Shown here: in pieces, positions 47,501-57,760 of the stretch
Layout: every line of letters starts with the position of its first letter
Position numbering within the stretch: position 1 is the first letter of the stretch
Assembly: GCA_018907035.1 (NCBI GenBank)
Contig: JACCIC010000151.1
Location: forward strand, 682,001 to 746,000
Direction: 5' to 3'
DNA from: Sycobia sp. Sy_11
Taxonomy: Eukaryota; Arthropoda; Insecta; Hymenoptera; Epichrysomallidae
Length of the DNA: 64,000 bases
Notes under the pieces: generated by a model
What the model was told of the DNA's origin: nothing
Database searches by the model: none
What the model saw: only the letters and a program-made list of their open reading frames with translations
Translations under genes and position numbers: made by a program

Positions 47501-47994
47501 ATATATATACATCTATATATATACGTGTGCATAAATATATATATATACTATTTATTTTTGTAATTTTGTTTTTAAATAATTGAAAAATTTACTGTGATTA
47601 TTATCTCGATGTTACACCCCTTGCGTAAGACGGTTGTTAGAAATATGAAAACAATCGTTCGCCTCTGTTAAGGTAATGCGGCATTAAGCAGTGTACATAT
47701 GACAAAAATTTTTCCCCCTTTTCGATCTTCGCATTCGCCCAGAGCAGTATGTCTGTGAACGAGGGAAAACCTATGGAAAGAAAACCCAGTGGGAAAAAAA
47801 AATCTCCAGAGGAAAACCTCGTTCGAAGATACGTAGGGTTCACATGATTCTTTGTAATGTAACTTACTCTACTTACATTAGTATCTGTGAAAATTTCTAT
47901 GCGAAATTCGATATCTGGTAATTATGGAAATAGGAAATTTACTCTTATTGTTTTGTCTAATTCTGGAAAAGTCGCGTGAGTTGAGGATTTATTT

Positions 47995-49536
47995 TTATGG
48001 TTTTGCAGAAAAAAACGTTTGTTTGTCTTTCGTCTCGTCGGTAGTGGTTAGTACTGGTTCTGGCTTGGGTTCCGGCTCTGGCTCTGGTTGAGCGATCATT
48101 TCGTAAATGTTTCTTGCCTCTTGTTTCGTCGATGGTTCTTTGAGCGATATGAAGAAGTGTGCGGCTGTGCTCCAAATGGCTGACAATAGGTATATGGACC
48201 AACCGTATACACGATGAAGGGCGTTTCCGTTGAGGACAACCCCTATGAACGATTTTATTACGTGTATGATCACCAGGACTGCTATTATCCCCGCGCTTTC
48301 GGATCCAAAGGTGATAAATTTATTCCATATTTTCTTCCCAGCAGAATTTACTAAGTTATCCATGGTGTCTTCATTTATGAATTGCGATTTTGTGTTGCCG
48401 CTCGTCACTCCTGATTCGTGCATTTCGTGTGCTGCGTTATTCAACAATGCAGCTGTTTCTACTGGAAAAATAATTCGTTCCTTTAGTTTTTCTAAATCTT
48501 TACTGGAGTAGATTCCAGATGTTGCTAGGCAGATTGGATTAATATATTTCCATGTCAGCTGAGTCATGGGTTTTAGGGTTGTGGGTTCTTTTGCCTCGGT
48601 CGGTTTTGGTGCCAATTTGTACCATTCGCTATCAATACGGTAGTATGATGGTAGCACTTGGTTACAGGGAACTCTAGTCCCTCGAGTTTTCAGGATGTGT
48701 GTTTTTGGTGTGAGAAAGAGGGTTGTGTTTTGTCTTACAACTCTCAGCTCGGTGTAACAGTTATCGCCGTGATCTATCTTAACTTCCACTGGTATACATT
48801 TTACCAGGTGTACCACTTCGCTGGCTACTACAGCCATATAGCCAGGACCTTTCATTATGTTATACGCAAATTGGTCGGGACTTTGTGTAGCAATAGCGAG
48901 TGCGTTTTTTAGCGCGATCTGTTCTACCCGACATCGCTCTGTCACTATGTTGCGGTATAAGTTAAGCATTTGTTTTTTTACATGTTTTTCCAGATATGTG
49001 TTTGTTTGGTTAATTCTGACCCCGTTTATAATGTGATTTTGTCCGAAGTTGATTATCCTAGTTAAATGTAATTGTAAACAACTATCACTACTGACGTCAT
49101 ACAAGTATTCCATTTCGCCGTTATTAACAATGGAGTTATGCGAATGCATCCCGCAGTAATAGATGGTTCTCTGTACCTCTATTTTACATTGGAATGCTTT
49201 GGTTTCTTGAAAATCGTTGATTTGGAGTAATTGTATATAAGCAAGTTGGCTGATAGGATGGAGTTGAGGGAAGTTGCATTCTCCGACGTCTAATAAAGAT
49301 ATGGTCGTTATATTCATGATGTCAGAGCCACAATCGTACCCTATCATTGTTTTTGTTGGGGTGACGAAAAATAAAGTAAAAAGTATCGTGTGTAGGGATA
49401 TCATCTTTTCGGAAATCATAAAGAGGTTAGTTGCGTACTCTGTAAGAAATAAAATAGTTATTATGGTTGGCATAAGAAAGAAAGAAACTAGTTTTGACTT
49501 CGATTTTGACCTTTGTAGACAACTGAAAAATTGCAT
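47995..49536 (-). CDS. env: envelope-like glycoprotein, intact ORF, chuvirus-type resemblance
   Basis: 513 codons without a break, about 230 bases after the end of pol, in the usual env position. Features seen: a hydrophobic segment at 45-62 after an internal Met that suits a signal peptide; many cysteines and a CGMHSH motif at 128-133 in the ectodomain; N-glycosylation sequons at N75, N176 and N270; a transmembrane helix at about 414-436, a second hydrophobic stretch at about 445-465, and a Pro-Glu repeat tail (484-494). The cysteine pattern with CGMHSH resembles glycoproteins of chuviruses, whose capture by insect LTR elements has been described (recalled, not searched). It would mediate membrane fusion. 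No furin-type site is obvious. Confidence 0.7.
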   Translation of the reverse strand: MQFFSCLQRSKSKSKLVSFFLMPTIITILFLTEYATNLFMISEKMISLHTILFTLFFVTPTKTMIGYDCGSDIMNITTISLLDVGECNFPQLHPISQLAYIQLLQINDFQETKAFQCKIEVQRTIYYCGMHSHNSIVNNGEMEYLYDVSSDSCLQLHLTRIINFGQNHIINGVRINQTNTYLEKHVKKQMLNLYRNIVTERCRVEQIALKNALAIATQSPDQFAYNIMKGPGYMAVVASEVVHLVKCIPVEVKIDHGDNCYTELRVVRQNTTLFLTPKTHILKTRGTRVPCNQVLPSYYRIDSEWYKLAPKPTEAKEPTTLKPMTQLTWKYINPICLATSGIYSSKDLEKLKERIIFPVETAALLNNAAHEMHESGVTSGNTKSQFINEDTMDNLVNSAGKKIWNKFITFGSESAGIIAVLVIIHVIKSFIGVVLNGNALHRVYGWSIYLLSAIWSTAAHFFISLKEPSTKQEARNIYEMIAQPEPEPEPKPEPVLTTTDETKDKQTFFSAKP

Positions 49537-49769
49537 GTATTGCGTCGGTTTTGTGTTTTTTTTTTCTTTCCGAAAGTGGTAGGCTTATCAATAATATTCG
49601 TATGCTTATTTTATTATAGGGTTAGTATGGAGGATATGAAGTGTTAGGTAGTATAGCGGTGAATGCGAAGTTTATTTATGTGTATAAATCTTATTATATA
49701 AAAAATAGTTTTTTTAAAATGTTTAAAATGATAGAAATCATTATTTTTCTAAGCTAAGGGTGACACTGA

Positions 49770-51828
49770 TTAATCTGGTTTCTCCTGTTCATTCTGTCTA
49801 CGCTTTTTCTTTTGAGTTGTTGTTTCTTTATTTATGTACGAGATGCGAAGTCTATTCGCATGGACGATCTTACTGCTTTTATTTACTTGGATCCTAATAT
49901 TATTCTTGTTTAGCACTTCTAGTATTTTGTGAGGTCGAGAGTAATGATTTCCGAATTTATTTGGTTTCGGACCAGACAGTAGGAATACGTAATCCCCTAT
50001 TTTAAAATTCCGTGGAATAATTTTCCTGTCATAGTATTTTTTTGAACGAAATTTTGAGGATACTAGGTTGTCGTAGGCTAATTTTTGGATTCCATTCAAC
50101 CGTATGACTAGGTCGACTAGATATCCTTTGTACGTCGGTAACAAGTCTCCTTCTCTTAAAGGATCGATAGAAGGTAACCGGGTGATTCTACCGAAGATTA
50201 ATTCGTACGGCGTATGCTTAGTGCTTTCTTGAACACAAGTATTATAATTTAAAATGGCTATATCTAACCAACTGTCCCATTCTTCGTCGTTGGTAGTATA
50301 TTGTTTTAAGAACTCGCCCAAAACGTGGTGCGAGCGTTCTAGTGATCCATTAGATTGCGGGTGAAAAGCGGTTGTCCGTAGTTTCTTTATTTTGAACCGT
50401 TTAGCTATTCGGTTCATTAAGCTACTCAGGATTTTTCCATTGGTCTGTTAGGATGATCTTTGGTGTTCCAAAGGTGCAAATAAACCTTTTTATAAAAGAA
50501 TCTGCTATGGTAGTGGACAGCGTATCCGGTAAGGGTACTGCTACGCAGAATTTAGAGAACTGGTCTTGCATTGTCAAGATGTATTCATTTCCAAGTTTAG
50601 TAGGGGTTAATGGCCCTACGACATCTAAAGCTATTTTATAAAAGGGTGTGCCGGGGGTGTCGGTGATCACCATTGGTTGTTTAGTTTTTAATCTCGCTAG
50701 TTTTTTAAGTTGACAATCCAAGCATTGTTGTATTCTCCTTTGAACGTCTTCCTTTAAATTATTCCAATAATACTTTTGTTTGATTCTGTTATATGTCTTG
50801 GACACACCTCTAAGTCCGCCTATTGGTGACTTATGTAATTCATAGAAAATTTCGTCCCTTTTCTCTTTTGGAACGTATTTAAGGGTGTCGGTGCAAATGA
50901 TAATTTTAGTTGGAGAATTCATAAAAGATGCTTTTATTGTTTCGAGAATGTCTTGCCATTCTATGTTTTCAACATTCTTACTTTTGGCAATGCTAATAAG
51001 GTTTTCTCCTATTTTGATTAAAATTTCTTTTAAGCTCGATAAAGTTTTGTATATATTGGTTTTTATTATAGTCATGGATATGGGTATTTCTCCTCGTATG
51101 CATAATACGAAGAGATTCTTACAGTGCGTCCCTTTTATTCGTTGGACGTCTCCAATATCCATGGGATTAATATTTATGTCATTGTTTTCCAATAGTTTTT
51201 TAGCACCGTCGTCACAGGGTTTTCCGTCGCTAGTTACGAAGAAAACGATGTTATCTTTGCGGTGGCATATTGAATCTTTAGTTTCTATTACTTTGCCTCT
51301 TTCAACCTCGTATTCTTTGTCGTGATTTGAGTGAATTGACGAGTCGGTGGAGGGTATTGATTTGGTTTCTTCTGGCTGATCAGCGGTTGTCAGATGGGGT
51401 AAGGTTGTTGGTTCAGCTTCAAATTCTTCGTGTGATTCCGGTTCACTTTCGGCATAACAAGGCGCCTGTAATTTTGCGTCACGCTTGGGCCTTTTTCCTA
51501 TCGGAGATATTTGGTTAGTTTCCCCTTGCGTAATGTCCTTTGTTCTTTTGTTTGCAATCACTGGTAAAGGAGGTTTTTCGGACTCCCCTTGCGTAATCTT
51601 TTTAGGTCGTCCTCTCTTCTTTGCTTGTGTAATTATCTTCGGATTAGATTTATTTTTATCGGTACATCCTGGCGTATTGCTGAGCTCTCGTCCTGATCTT
51701 GTCACGATATTTGTTGTAACTATTTCAGGTGGATTTCGTGATAATGCGTCTGCGTTAGAATTTAGTTTTCCTGGTTTATACAAGACGGTATAATCATATT
51801 CGGAGAATTTGAACCGCCATTTTTGCAC
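49770..51828 (-). pseudogene. pol: gypsy-type pol, C-terminal half: RNase H end, macro-like insert, integrase
   Basis: The frame ending at 50422 starts with the RNase H end (YTVLYKPGKLNSNADALSRN). It continues through a polar linker with an AT-hook-like KKRGRPKK (residues 70-77 counted from 51828), an alpha/beta insert (191-314), then integrase: the zinc region HKSPIGGLRG...CLDC and the core ALDVVGP and ILTDQ. A one-base insertion near 50435 shifts the frame. The rest (50417-49770) has FHPQSNGSLERSHH with the third catalytic residue, Glu, and the C-terminal domain. The second zinc-binding His appears replaced by Leu (GGLRG for the usual GGHRG). Confidence 0.85.
50887..51258 (-). other. macrodomain-like insert between RNase H and integrase
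   Basis: About 124 residues beginning DNIVFFVTSDGKPCDDGAKK. They contain GDVQRIK, a strand-like NLFVLCIRG, a TLSSLKEILIKI helix and a NVENIEWQDILETIKASF helix, followed by TKIIICT. The order and spacing parallel TARG1/OARD1-type macrodomains (AHCISEDC..GAGIA, GEVAVLK..IYYLIT, NLQKSLEAM, LQWENVSAMIEE, KITVYT). The glycine-rich ADP-ribose loop is not conserved, so binding is uncertain. This is inferred by eye. Confidence 0.5.
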
Positions 51829-53044
51829 TCGTGTATTCAGGTCTGCTGATTTAAACCAAACTAAGGGTTGATGATCAGTGATGATTGTTATTTTCCTTCC
51901 ATATACGTAGGAACGAAATGCCTGTACGCTATCTATGACTGCTAAGGCTTCCTTTTCGTAAACCTCGTATTTAAGTTCTGCATTGCGTAAAACTCTAGAA
52001 GTATATGCTATGGGTCTATCTTTCCCTATTTCTCCCTGGGACAGAATACCTCCTATAGCGTATCCTGAGGCATCAGTTGTTATATTAAATGGTTGAGTAA
52101 GGTCGGGGAATTGTAATAAGGGTGCATTGCATAGAATGTCTTTTAAAGTCTGAAAGGCTTCTTCGGTTTTGTTCGACCATTCAAACGTTACATTTCTTTT
52201 GCAGCAATTTTGTTAATGGCTTTGCAATTGCAGCGAATCTTTCAATAAATCTGCGCTAATATCCGGCTAAACCAAGAAACTGTCGCACGTTCTTTGCGTT
52301 TTTCGGTTGTGGGAAGTCTTTTACAGCTTCTATCTTTTTTTCGTCGGGACTAAGTCCTTTTTCACTCAAACGATGTCCTAGATAATTCACTTCTCTTTTC
52401 AAAAATTCGCACTTGTCGGTTTGTAACTTCAATCCGGCGTCTCGAAGTCTGTTTAATAGTAGACTCAATTTTCTATCATGTTCTGCCAGTGTGTTTGCAT
52501 ATATCACAATGTCGTCCAAGTACACAAACAATTCTCTGCCTTGTAGTCCTCTTAGTAAGGTGTCCATTAACCTTTGAAAAGTGGCGGGTGCATTTTTCAA
52601 CCCAAAAGGCATACGAACGAATTAATAGTGTCCAAACGGCGTACTGAAAGCTGTTTTATGTGCATCTCTCAGGTCCATCTTAATTTGGTGAAACCCTGAT
52701 GCAAGGTCTAGTACGGAGTAATATTTTGCACCTCCTACTTGGTCAAATATCTCAGTGATATTCGGCAGTGGGTATGCATCGCTTACCGTTTTTTCATTCA
52801 AAGCTCTGTAATCGAGCACCATTCGCCATCTTGGTCGACCTTGTGAGTCTGCTTTTTTCTTTACGATCCAAATTGGGCTATTAAATGGGGAATCAAAGTT
52901 CTCTATTACCCCTTGGTTTAATAAATCATTCACCTGCCTATCTATTTCTTCTTTGAGCGAGTCAGGAAACTTGTATTGTCGGGCATTGACTGGTTCTTCG
53001 TCTGTGGTTTTTATTCGGTGAGTTATAGTATCTGTTCCAGGCAA
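51829..53044 (-). pseudogene. pol: gypsy-type reverse transcriptase and RNase H
   Basis: Reverse transcriptase motifs in order: GVIENFDSPFNSPIWIVKKK, RMVLDYRALNEKTV, YYSVLDLASGFHQI, RMPFGLKNAPATFQRLM, the catalytic YLDD near 52515, and LGHRLSEKGLSP. It is interrupted by in-frame stops at 52622 and 52256 and a frameshift near 52200. After the shift, RNase H is open: TDASGYAIGG, ALAVIDSVQAF, ITDHQPLVW. A further in-frame stop at 53249 lies in the protease-RT linker. Apart from these lesions, the catalytic residues survive. Confidence 0.9.
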
Positions 53045-53248
53045 CGAATCTCCGGGTAGAAAGAAAATATCGCGATTTTTTTCGACTAAGTGCTGTACAT
53101 ATTCTTTTTCGGTTTCATTAAGGTGATCTGTCCGTATTATATCTCTTATAGATGCGGTTTGCCCGGAAGTTAAGCTCTCTGTGGGGAAAACGGTGGATTC
53201 ATTATTTACTCCCTTCGAGGGGATGTTCAGTTCTTCAAATATTAGTTC

Positions 53249-53545
53249 TTACGCGAGTGAATAAAGCGTCTTTGTGGATATACTCTCGTTATCGAAATAA
53301 TTATTTAAAAATTCGTTCATTTCGTGATCTATGCGTAACAATTCTTCGTTCAACTTTTGTTGTTCGTCGTCTGTTTCGCTCTCGTCGCTCTTACTTTCGG
53401 TAGATGCGTTCGCGAGCAGCGAGTCTACTGTATATTCTGTTCCTCCTACTTCCATTTGTGCGTCTACATTTTTATGAAGTATCCCCGGTGACACAAATTC
53501 AATTGGTTGGTCATGTATGAAGAAACTCAAGTCGTTCCGTCTCAT
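53249..53545 (-). pseudogene. protease to reverse transcriptase linker
   Basis: An acidic, polar stretch (SKSDESETDDEQQ) in the frame of the reverse transcriptase, reached from the protease frame by a shift at about 53511-53545. It contains no recognisable domain. The stop at 53249 is in frame with the RT that follows. Confidence 0.6.
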
Positions 53546-54350
53546 AATTTAATGTTACTCGAACGTCACTTAAATATCGTGCTCCTAAAATACCAGAATA
53601 TGGTATTGGAAAATGATCGGAAACGACATGAAAGCTAGAAATTCCTCCCAGAACTTTTAGTCTTAAAGTTCCTAGGGTAGAAAATTGTTCCGAGCTTATC
53701 CCCCTCAAGAGTCCTTTCTGTGACTCATCGATTTTGTATTGATGGGGTATGGTTCCTCTTTTTATCAAGTTTCCCTCCGATCCTGTGTCTATTAGTAATC
53801 TGCATTTGCCGCCCATTGGGTTCTTGGTAACTACAGTAGGAAGTAGCTCCGTTTCCTGTTCGACGTGGATATTCACAATGCTGTATGTAGGTATATCTAA
53901 GGTTTCATTTCCTAGTTGTAAATTCGTCGTTTGCCCAGCTATGATGAGCTGTTTATGGCTAAAGTTTAATTCAGCGTTGGTTTCTGTTAAAAATTCTGAT
54001 CCTATGATTCCATTGTATGGAATAGGGAAATCGTCTGATACAATGAGGAGTTCGATTCTTTGTCCGGCAATTTTTAATGATACAGTACCTAGGGTTGTCT
54101 CTTTTCTATCTCCCACTCCTGTTAGTGTATAAATTTTCGATTCATTTATGTGTGCTCCTTTTGGTATAGATCCCATTTTGAGAATACTTACTTCGGATCC
54201 ACTGTCTATCATAAAAGAGAGAAGATATTGTGGCCCGAACTGAACCTCTACATATGGTACATAGTTGTTTATTGTGGTTCCAAGGGTATTAGTTCGCCTA
54301 ACAGATTCGTTAGTTGGTTTGTGTTCATTGAGCGCGTTTGTCCGTCGCAA
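53511..54350 (-). CDS. duplicated retropepsin-type aspartic protease
   Basis: A 279-codon frame (first usable start codon TTG at 54350; probably translated by frameshift from gag) holding two protease units. Unit 1 has DSGS at 49-52 and GIIG at 114-117. Unit 2 has DTGS at 188-191 and GILG at 253-256. Both share the SDDFPIPY/SDHFPIPY segment before the second motif and a strand-like end (NAELNF, RVTLNY). Retropepsins normally have one such unit and work as dimers, so this polypeptide could fold on itself like pepsin. Both catalytic motifs look intact. The frame is a -1 shift from the nucleocapsid. Confidence 0.8.
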   Translation of the reverse strand: MRRTNALNEHKPTNESVRRTNTLGTTINNYVPYVEVQFGPQYLLSFMIDSGSEVSILKMGSIPKGAHINESKIYTLTGVGDRKETTLGTVSLKIAGQRIELLIVSDDFPIPYNGIIGSEFLTETNAELNFSHKQLIIAGQTTNLQLGNETLDIPTYSIVNIHVEQETELLPTVVTKNPMGGKCRLLIDTGSEGNLIKRGTIPHQYKIDESQKGLLRGISSEQFSTLGTLRLKVLGGISSFHVVSDHFPIPYSGILGARYLSDVRVTLNYETERLEFLHT

Positions 54351-55839
54351 TTCCCTTTGTTCGCGCTCTCGTTCTGGGGACTTCGTCCATTTCCCTCGTT
54401 ATATTGACGCTTTCGACATTCTGATATCGTGTGCCCTGGGTATTTACAATAAGCACAGGTAGGTCTATTAGAAGTGGTAGCGGTTTGTTGAGCGGGATCG
54501 CGTACCCTACATGTAGCTTCAGAGTACCCTAACCTTCCACATTTTTGGCATTTCTTTGGCAGCGCTTGATTCGTTCGACAGAAATTAGCTGTATGGCCAG
54601 GCTTATTGCATAGATGGCACGTTATAGACGATGGTCTATTGCTGTTTCTGCAGTCACGAGCATTATGACCGATTGTATTACATGCTTGACACTTGATCGT
54701 TGCGAAGCACTGAGAAGTATTATGGTTTGACCTTCCACAAGTTCGACATGACAGCGTTTGGCTTGGTCTGAGTCTTTTCCGACATTCTGCGAACGTATGA
54801 CCTATTATATTGCAGTAGTTGCAAGGGGTATTCCTTGGAATTAGATAGATTATTCCTTGTTATTAGTTAGATTATTTACATGTCGGGAATATGCATTTTG
54901 TTTGTTAGGTTTATGGCGTATTTCTTGCCTCTTAAATAAGTTTTCTCGAGCTTCGAGTCTTCGTTCTACTGCTATCGCGTCTTTTACTACGTCTTCGATT
55001 GCTTCATTCTCTTTCAGTCTAGTTTCGATTTCGGGTTTTAATCCTAGTCGAAAACATTCTATGATTGCTTTTTCGATGCTGCGCTTGAAGGCAGGTGTGT
55101 TTGGTGCCTTGGTTATGTAGCGATTTACTTCATAAATTTGAGAACCGATGTCTCTCATTCTATTCGCGTATTTTATAACTGATTCATGTTCGCCCTGGTA
55201 TTGACTACTCAGTTCGCCGAGAAGTTGGTGCACGTTTTTCGATTGGGCGTAAAAGTCCTTTAAATGTTCTTTAAATTCTTCGACTGTGGCGAATGCGTAC
55301 CCAGATATTATTTCTCTTGCTTCGCCCAAGAGTTTTCTTTTAAGCAGCTTCGTGAAGCTTTCCTCGAGATTGTTGCTTATGAGTACCCTAGCTTCTGTGC
55401 AGTATTCTAGGAACTGGCTAAGAGGAATATTTTTCCCGTCGAATTCAGGAACAAATTTGAGTGCTTCCTTTAAATATATGGTTGTAGATTGGTCGTTCGC
55501 CATTTTAGTGCTTGGTAGGTGTTCAGCTATTAAACAATCACTTGTCAGGTGCGATAAGTATGGTCTAACCGTCTTTTGTTCAGCGAGGTCTATAGAGTCA
55601 CCGGAGAACGATAAGTTTTCAGGGGTAGATGAACCTGTGTATATGGGACTGACGTCTTCTATATTTTGTTCGATATTCGATTGTTCTCGAGGCGTTGATG
55701 TGCCGAATGGCGTAAATTTAACCTCTTTTAAGTCTTTCGGAGGAGTTCTGAATTCGTCCTCCCTTGGTTGATTCTCAGGTTCGTTTTTTACTGGGATTTC
55801 TAACTCCTTCCCCGATCGAGTCTTACTACGTGTATTCAT
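54270..55839 (-). pseudogene. gag: gag: matrix/capsid and six-knuckle nucleocapsid
   Basis: The main frame starts at ATG 55839 (MNTRSKTRSG) and runs 329 codons to 54850. It has a capsid-like helical region (LKFVPEFDGKNIPLSQFLEY, LGELSSQYQGEHESVIKYAN, CFRLGLKPEIETRL). The nucleocapsid follows in the -1 frame from about 54838. It has six C-x2-C-x4-H-x4-C units such as CNYCNIIGHTFAEC and CHLCNKPGHTANFC; in the fifth the His is Tyr (GRLGY). The nucleocapsid frame closes at about 54265, overlapping the protease. The break at 54850 is probably a mutation, since capsid and nucleocapsid are normally one frame. Confidence 0.85.
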
Positions 55840-56407
55840 TCGATTTTTAATGTATATGTGTATAAATGTGTCTCCTTTTTATTTATGTGGTTGTGAGGCA
55901 GTTGCGTATGACTACCGTTTGTTTTAATATTTTATTAATTAGATTTTCTCTCTCTATTTCTCCAATTGATTTGTTTAAATTATTTTTAATTGTTTCGGTT
56001 AATTGTTTATAAAATCAATTTTAATTGTTTTCCTCAAACTTCACCTGTTCAATAATCTTGTTGCAAGATATATATCGATTAGTAATATCGTTTCTTAAAT
56101 TTTGTAATGATTCAGCGAAATTATATAATTTTTGACCGAGAGGCAGTTGCGCGTGGCTATCGTTTGTAGCTCAGAGGCTTTGGTGCTTGGTCGTATTAAT
56201 TTTTATTTATTAAATTTTTTCGAATGGTGAGGTTGAGTCATTGATAACGTTAATTCATTTGTTTAATTTGTAGCATCTCGATTTAGGATTTTTCGTGATT
56301 TGTTACGTTCATTTGTTACGTTCTCTCTCCGTTTTCTGTGTTAAAGAATTTGTATAAAATATCCTATTAATTTTTCAATTATTTAATTTCATTTCTCGTT
56401 GCGAGGT

Positions 56408-56843
56408 TTATTCCGTCAAGGAAAGTTGTTTAAACGCCTTTTCTAAGTCTTCTAGAGCTTCTGTGTTCTCCTCTTTGGATAATTTGTGTAGGCTTATTGT
56501 AGCCTTTATAATTGTAGCGATAATCGTTTGTAAATTTCTTTCATTTGTTTGTTTTTCTTTTAGTAAGGTTATAATTTGTTCTTCTTTTTTTCTGAATTTT
56601 TTAATTCTTCCTGCTCTTCTCCGAGCAGAGAATATATTTGCAATATCGTCTCTTTCAATCGTTTATTTTCGGATTGTTCTTTATTTAGACTCTTTTCAAT
56701 TGGTGTATTCTTTTCTCTAGATAGTTTCCGAATTCCCAACGATCATGATCGTTGCTAATTAATGTATCAACATTTTGTTCTAGGCGTTCTAACCTAGTAT
56801 CTGTATAGATGCTAATTCCTTCGGGATGTAATATTGGTATCAT
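56408..56843 (-). pseudogene. leader ORF B: coiled-coil protein upstream of gag
   Basis: From ATG 56843 (MIPILHPEGISIYTDTRLER) to TAA at 56408, with frame changes near 56720 and 56590. Joined by eye it is about 140 residues, dominated by charged heptad-like sequence (KSLNKEQSENKRLKETILQI, then LLKEKQTNERNLQTII). It resembles a coiled coil and no enzyme. Small ORFs ahead of gag are known for some gypsy-type elements of the mdg1/412 group (recalled); whether this is the same is unknown. Confidence 0.5.
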
Positions 56844-56999
56844 ATATTTAGTTTATATGTAAATATTATTATTATTATTATTATTATTGCGTATATATAT
56901 ATATATTTTATTTTTTTTGTGTTCATTTATTTGTTTATTATTTATTTGTTTCTTTATTTATTTTTATTAAATGTTATTGTTATCGTTATTATTATTGTT

Positions 57000-57240
57000 A
57001 TTGGATCGTTGATTAATTTCTGACGTGTAAGAGGTTACGTGGGAAAAACAACAGCAACGCCACCTTCGGCGCAATCTGAGAATCATAGAACGCGTGATTG
57101 CGCTGATCTCCGTTAGGTGCGCTGTTGGACGTCTTTACGTAGTTCGTGCTGAACTTTTAGTATGTGTAGTGAGTGCATACGTCTAGTTTATTACTTTTTG
57201 TGTTACACAGCTGAACGACCAGGTTGTCAGATGAGTATAC
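57000..57240 (-). other. GC-richer leader segment
   Basis: A block of balanced composition in the AT-rich leader. No frame is open for long on either strand, and it carries no recognised signal. Confidence 0.3.
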
Positions 57241-57535
57241 TTTTCATTATTTAGTTATTTATTAATGTATATAATTTATATAATGTTGCATCTCGTTATA
57301 TATCCTTTCTCTTTTTTTTGTGCCTCTTAATTTTTCTTTGCGTTTCTATATAAGATTGTATATACACTACTGTAAGTGTATGTAGGATCATGTGTATGCA
57401 TGCATATATATATATATATACATATAATGTGTGTGATTTTTTTTTCTTTTTATATATTTTATTATATTTGATGTTTTCAATTTATTATTATGTTTTATTT
57501 AATTTTCCCCTTTTTTTCTTTGCTTTTATGTATGC

Positions 57536-57539
<4 letters not shown>

Positions 57540-57594
<55 letters not shown>
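57540..57594. repeat. (AT)n microsatellite
   Basis: A pure AT run of about 27 units in the element leader. A similar run lies at 59958-60013 in the 5' LTR. Confidence 0.95.
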
Positions 57595-57600
<6 letters not shown>

Positions 57601-57760
57601 ACTATATATATATATTATTCTTTGTTTACTTTGTGATTGTATTTTTTGTTTCAGATTTTTCTTTAATGGTACAAGGATTCATCGGGTAAGTTTTTTTTTA
57701 TTTAAAAATAACTTGTTCAATATTTCACTTTGTGTTTTATTTTAAATTTTACAATTTCAT

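Larger units (their letters stand above)
45003..47616 (-). repeat. 3' LTR of the gypsy-type element (interrupted by mariner M3)
   Basis: Reads TGTAACATCGAG (47616) to GGACGTCACA (45003) on the minus strand, preceded by a purine-rich GCAAGGGG that fits a polypurine tract. It has a TATATAAAG box at 45571-45579 and AATAAA signals near 45435. Homologous to 58629-60080. The M3 mariner occupies 45896-47179, and about 220 bases of AT-rich repeat units present in the other LTR are missing at that point. Confidence 0.9.

Noticed and set aside
47321..47563. Tyr/Ile repeat ORFs over AT microsatellites (also 15505-15723, 40525-40806, 57390-57689, 59311-59685)
   Set aside because: Frames through (AT)n encode only YIYI repeats and have no gene support.
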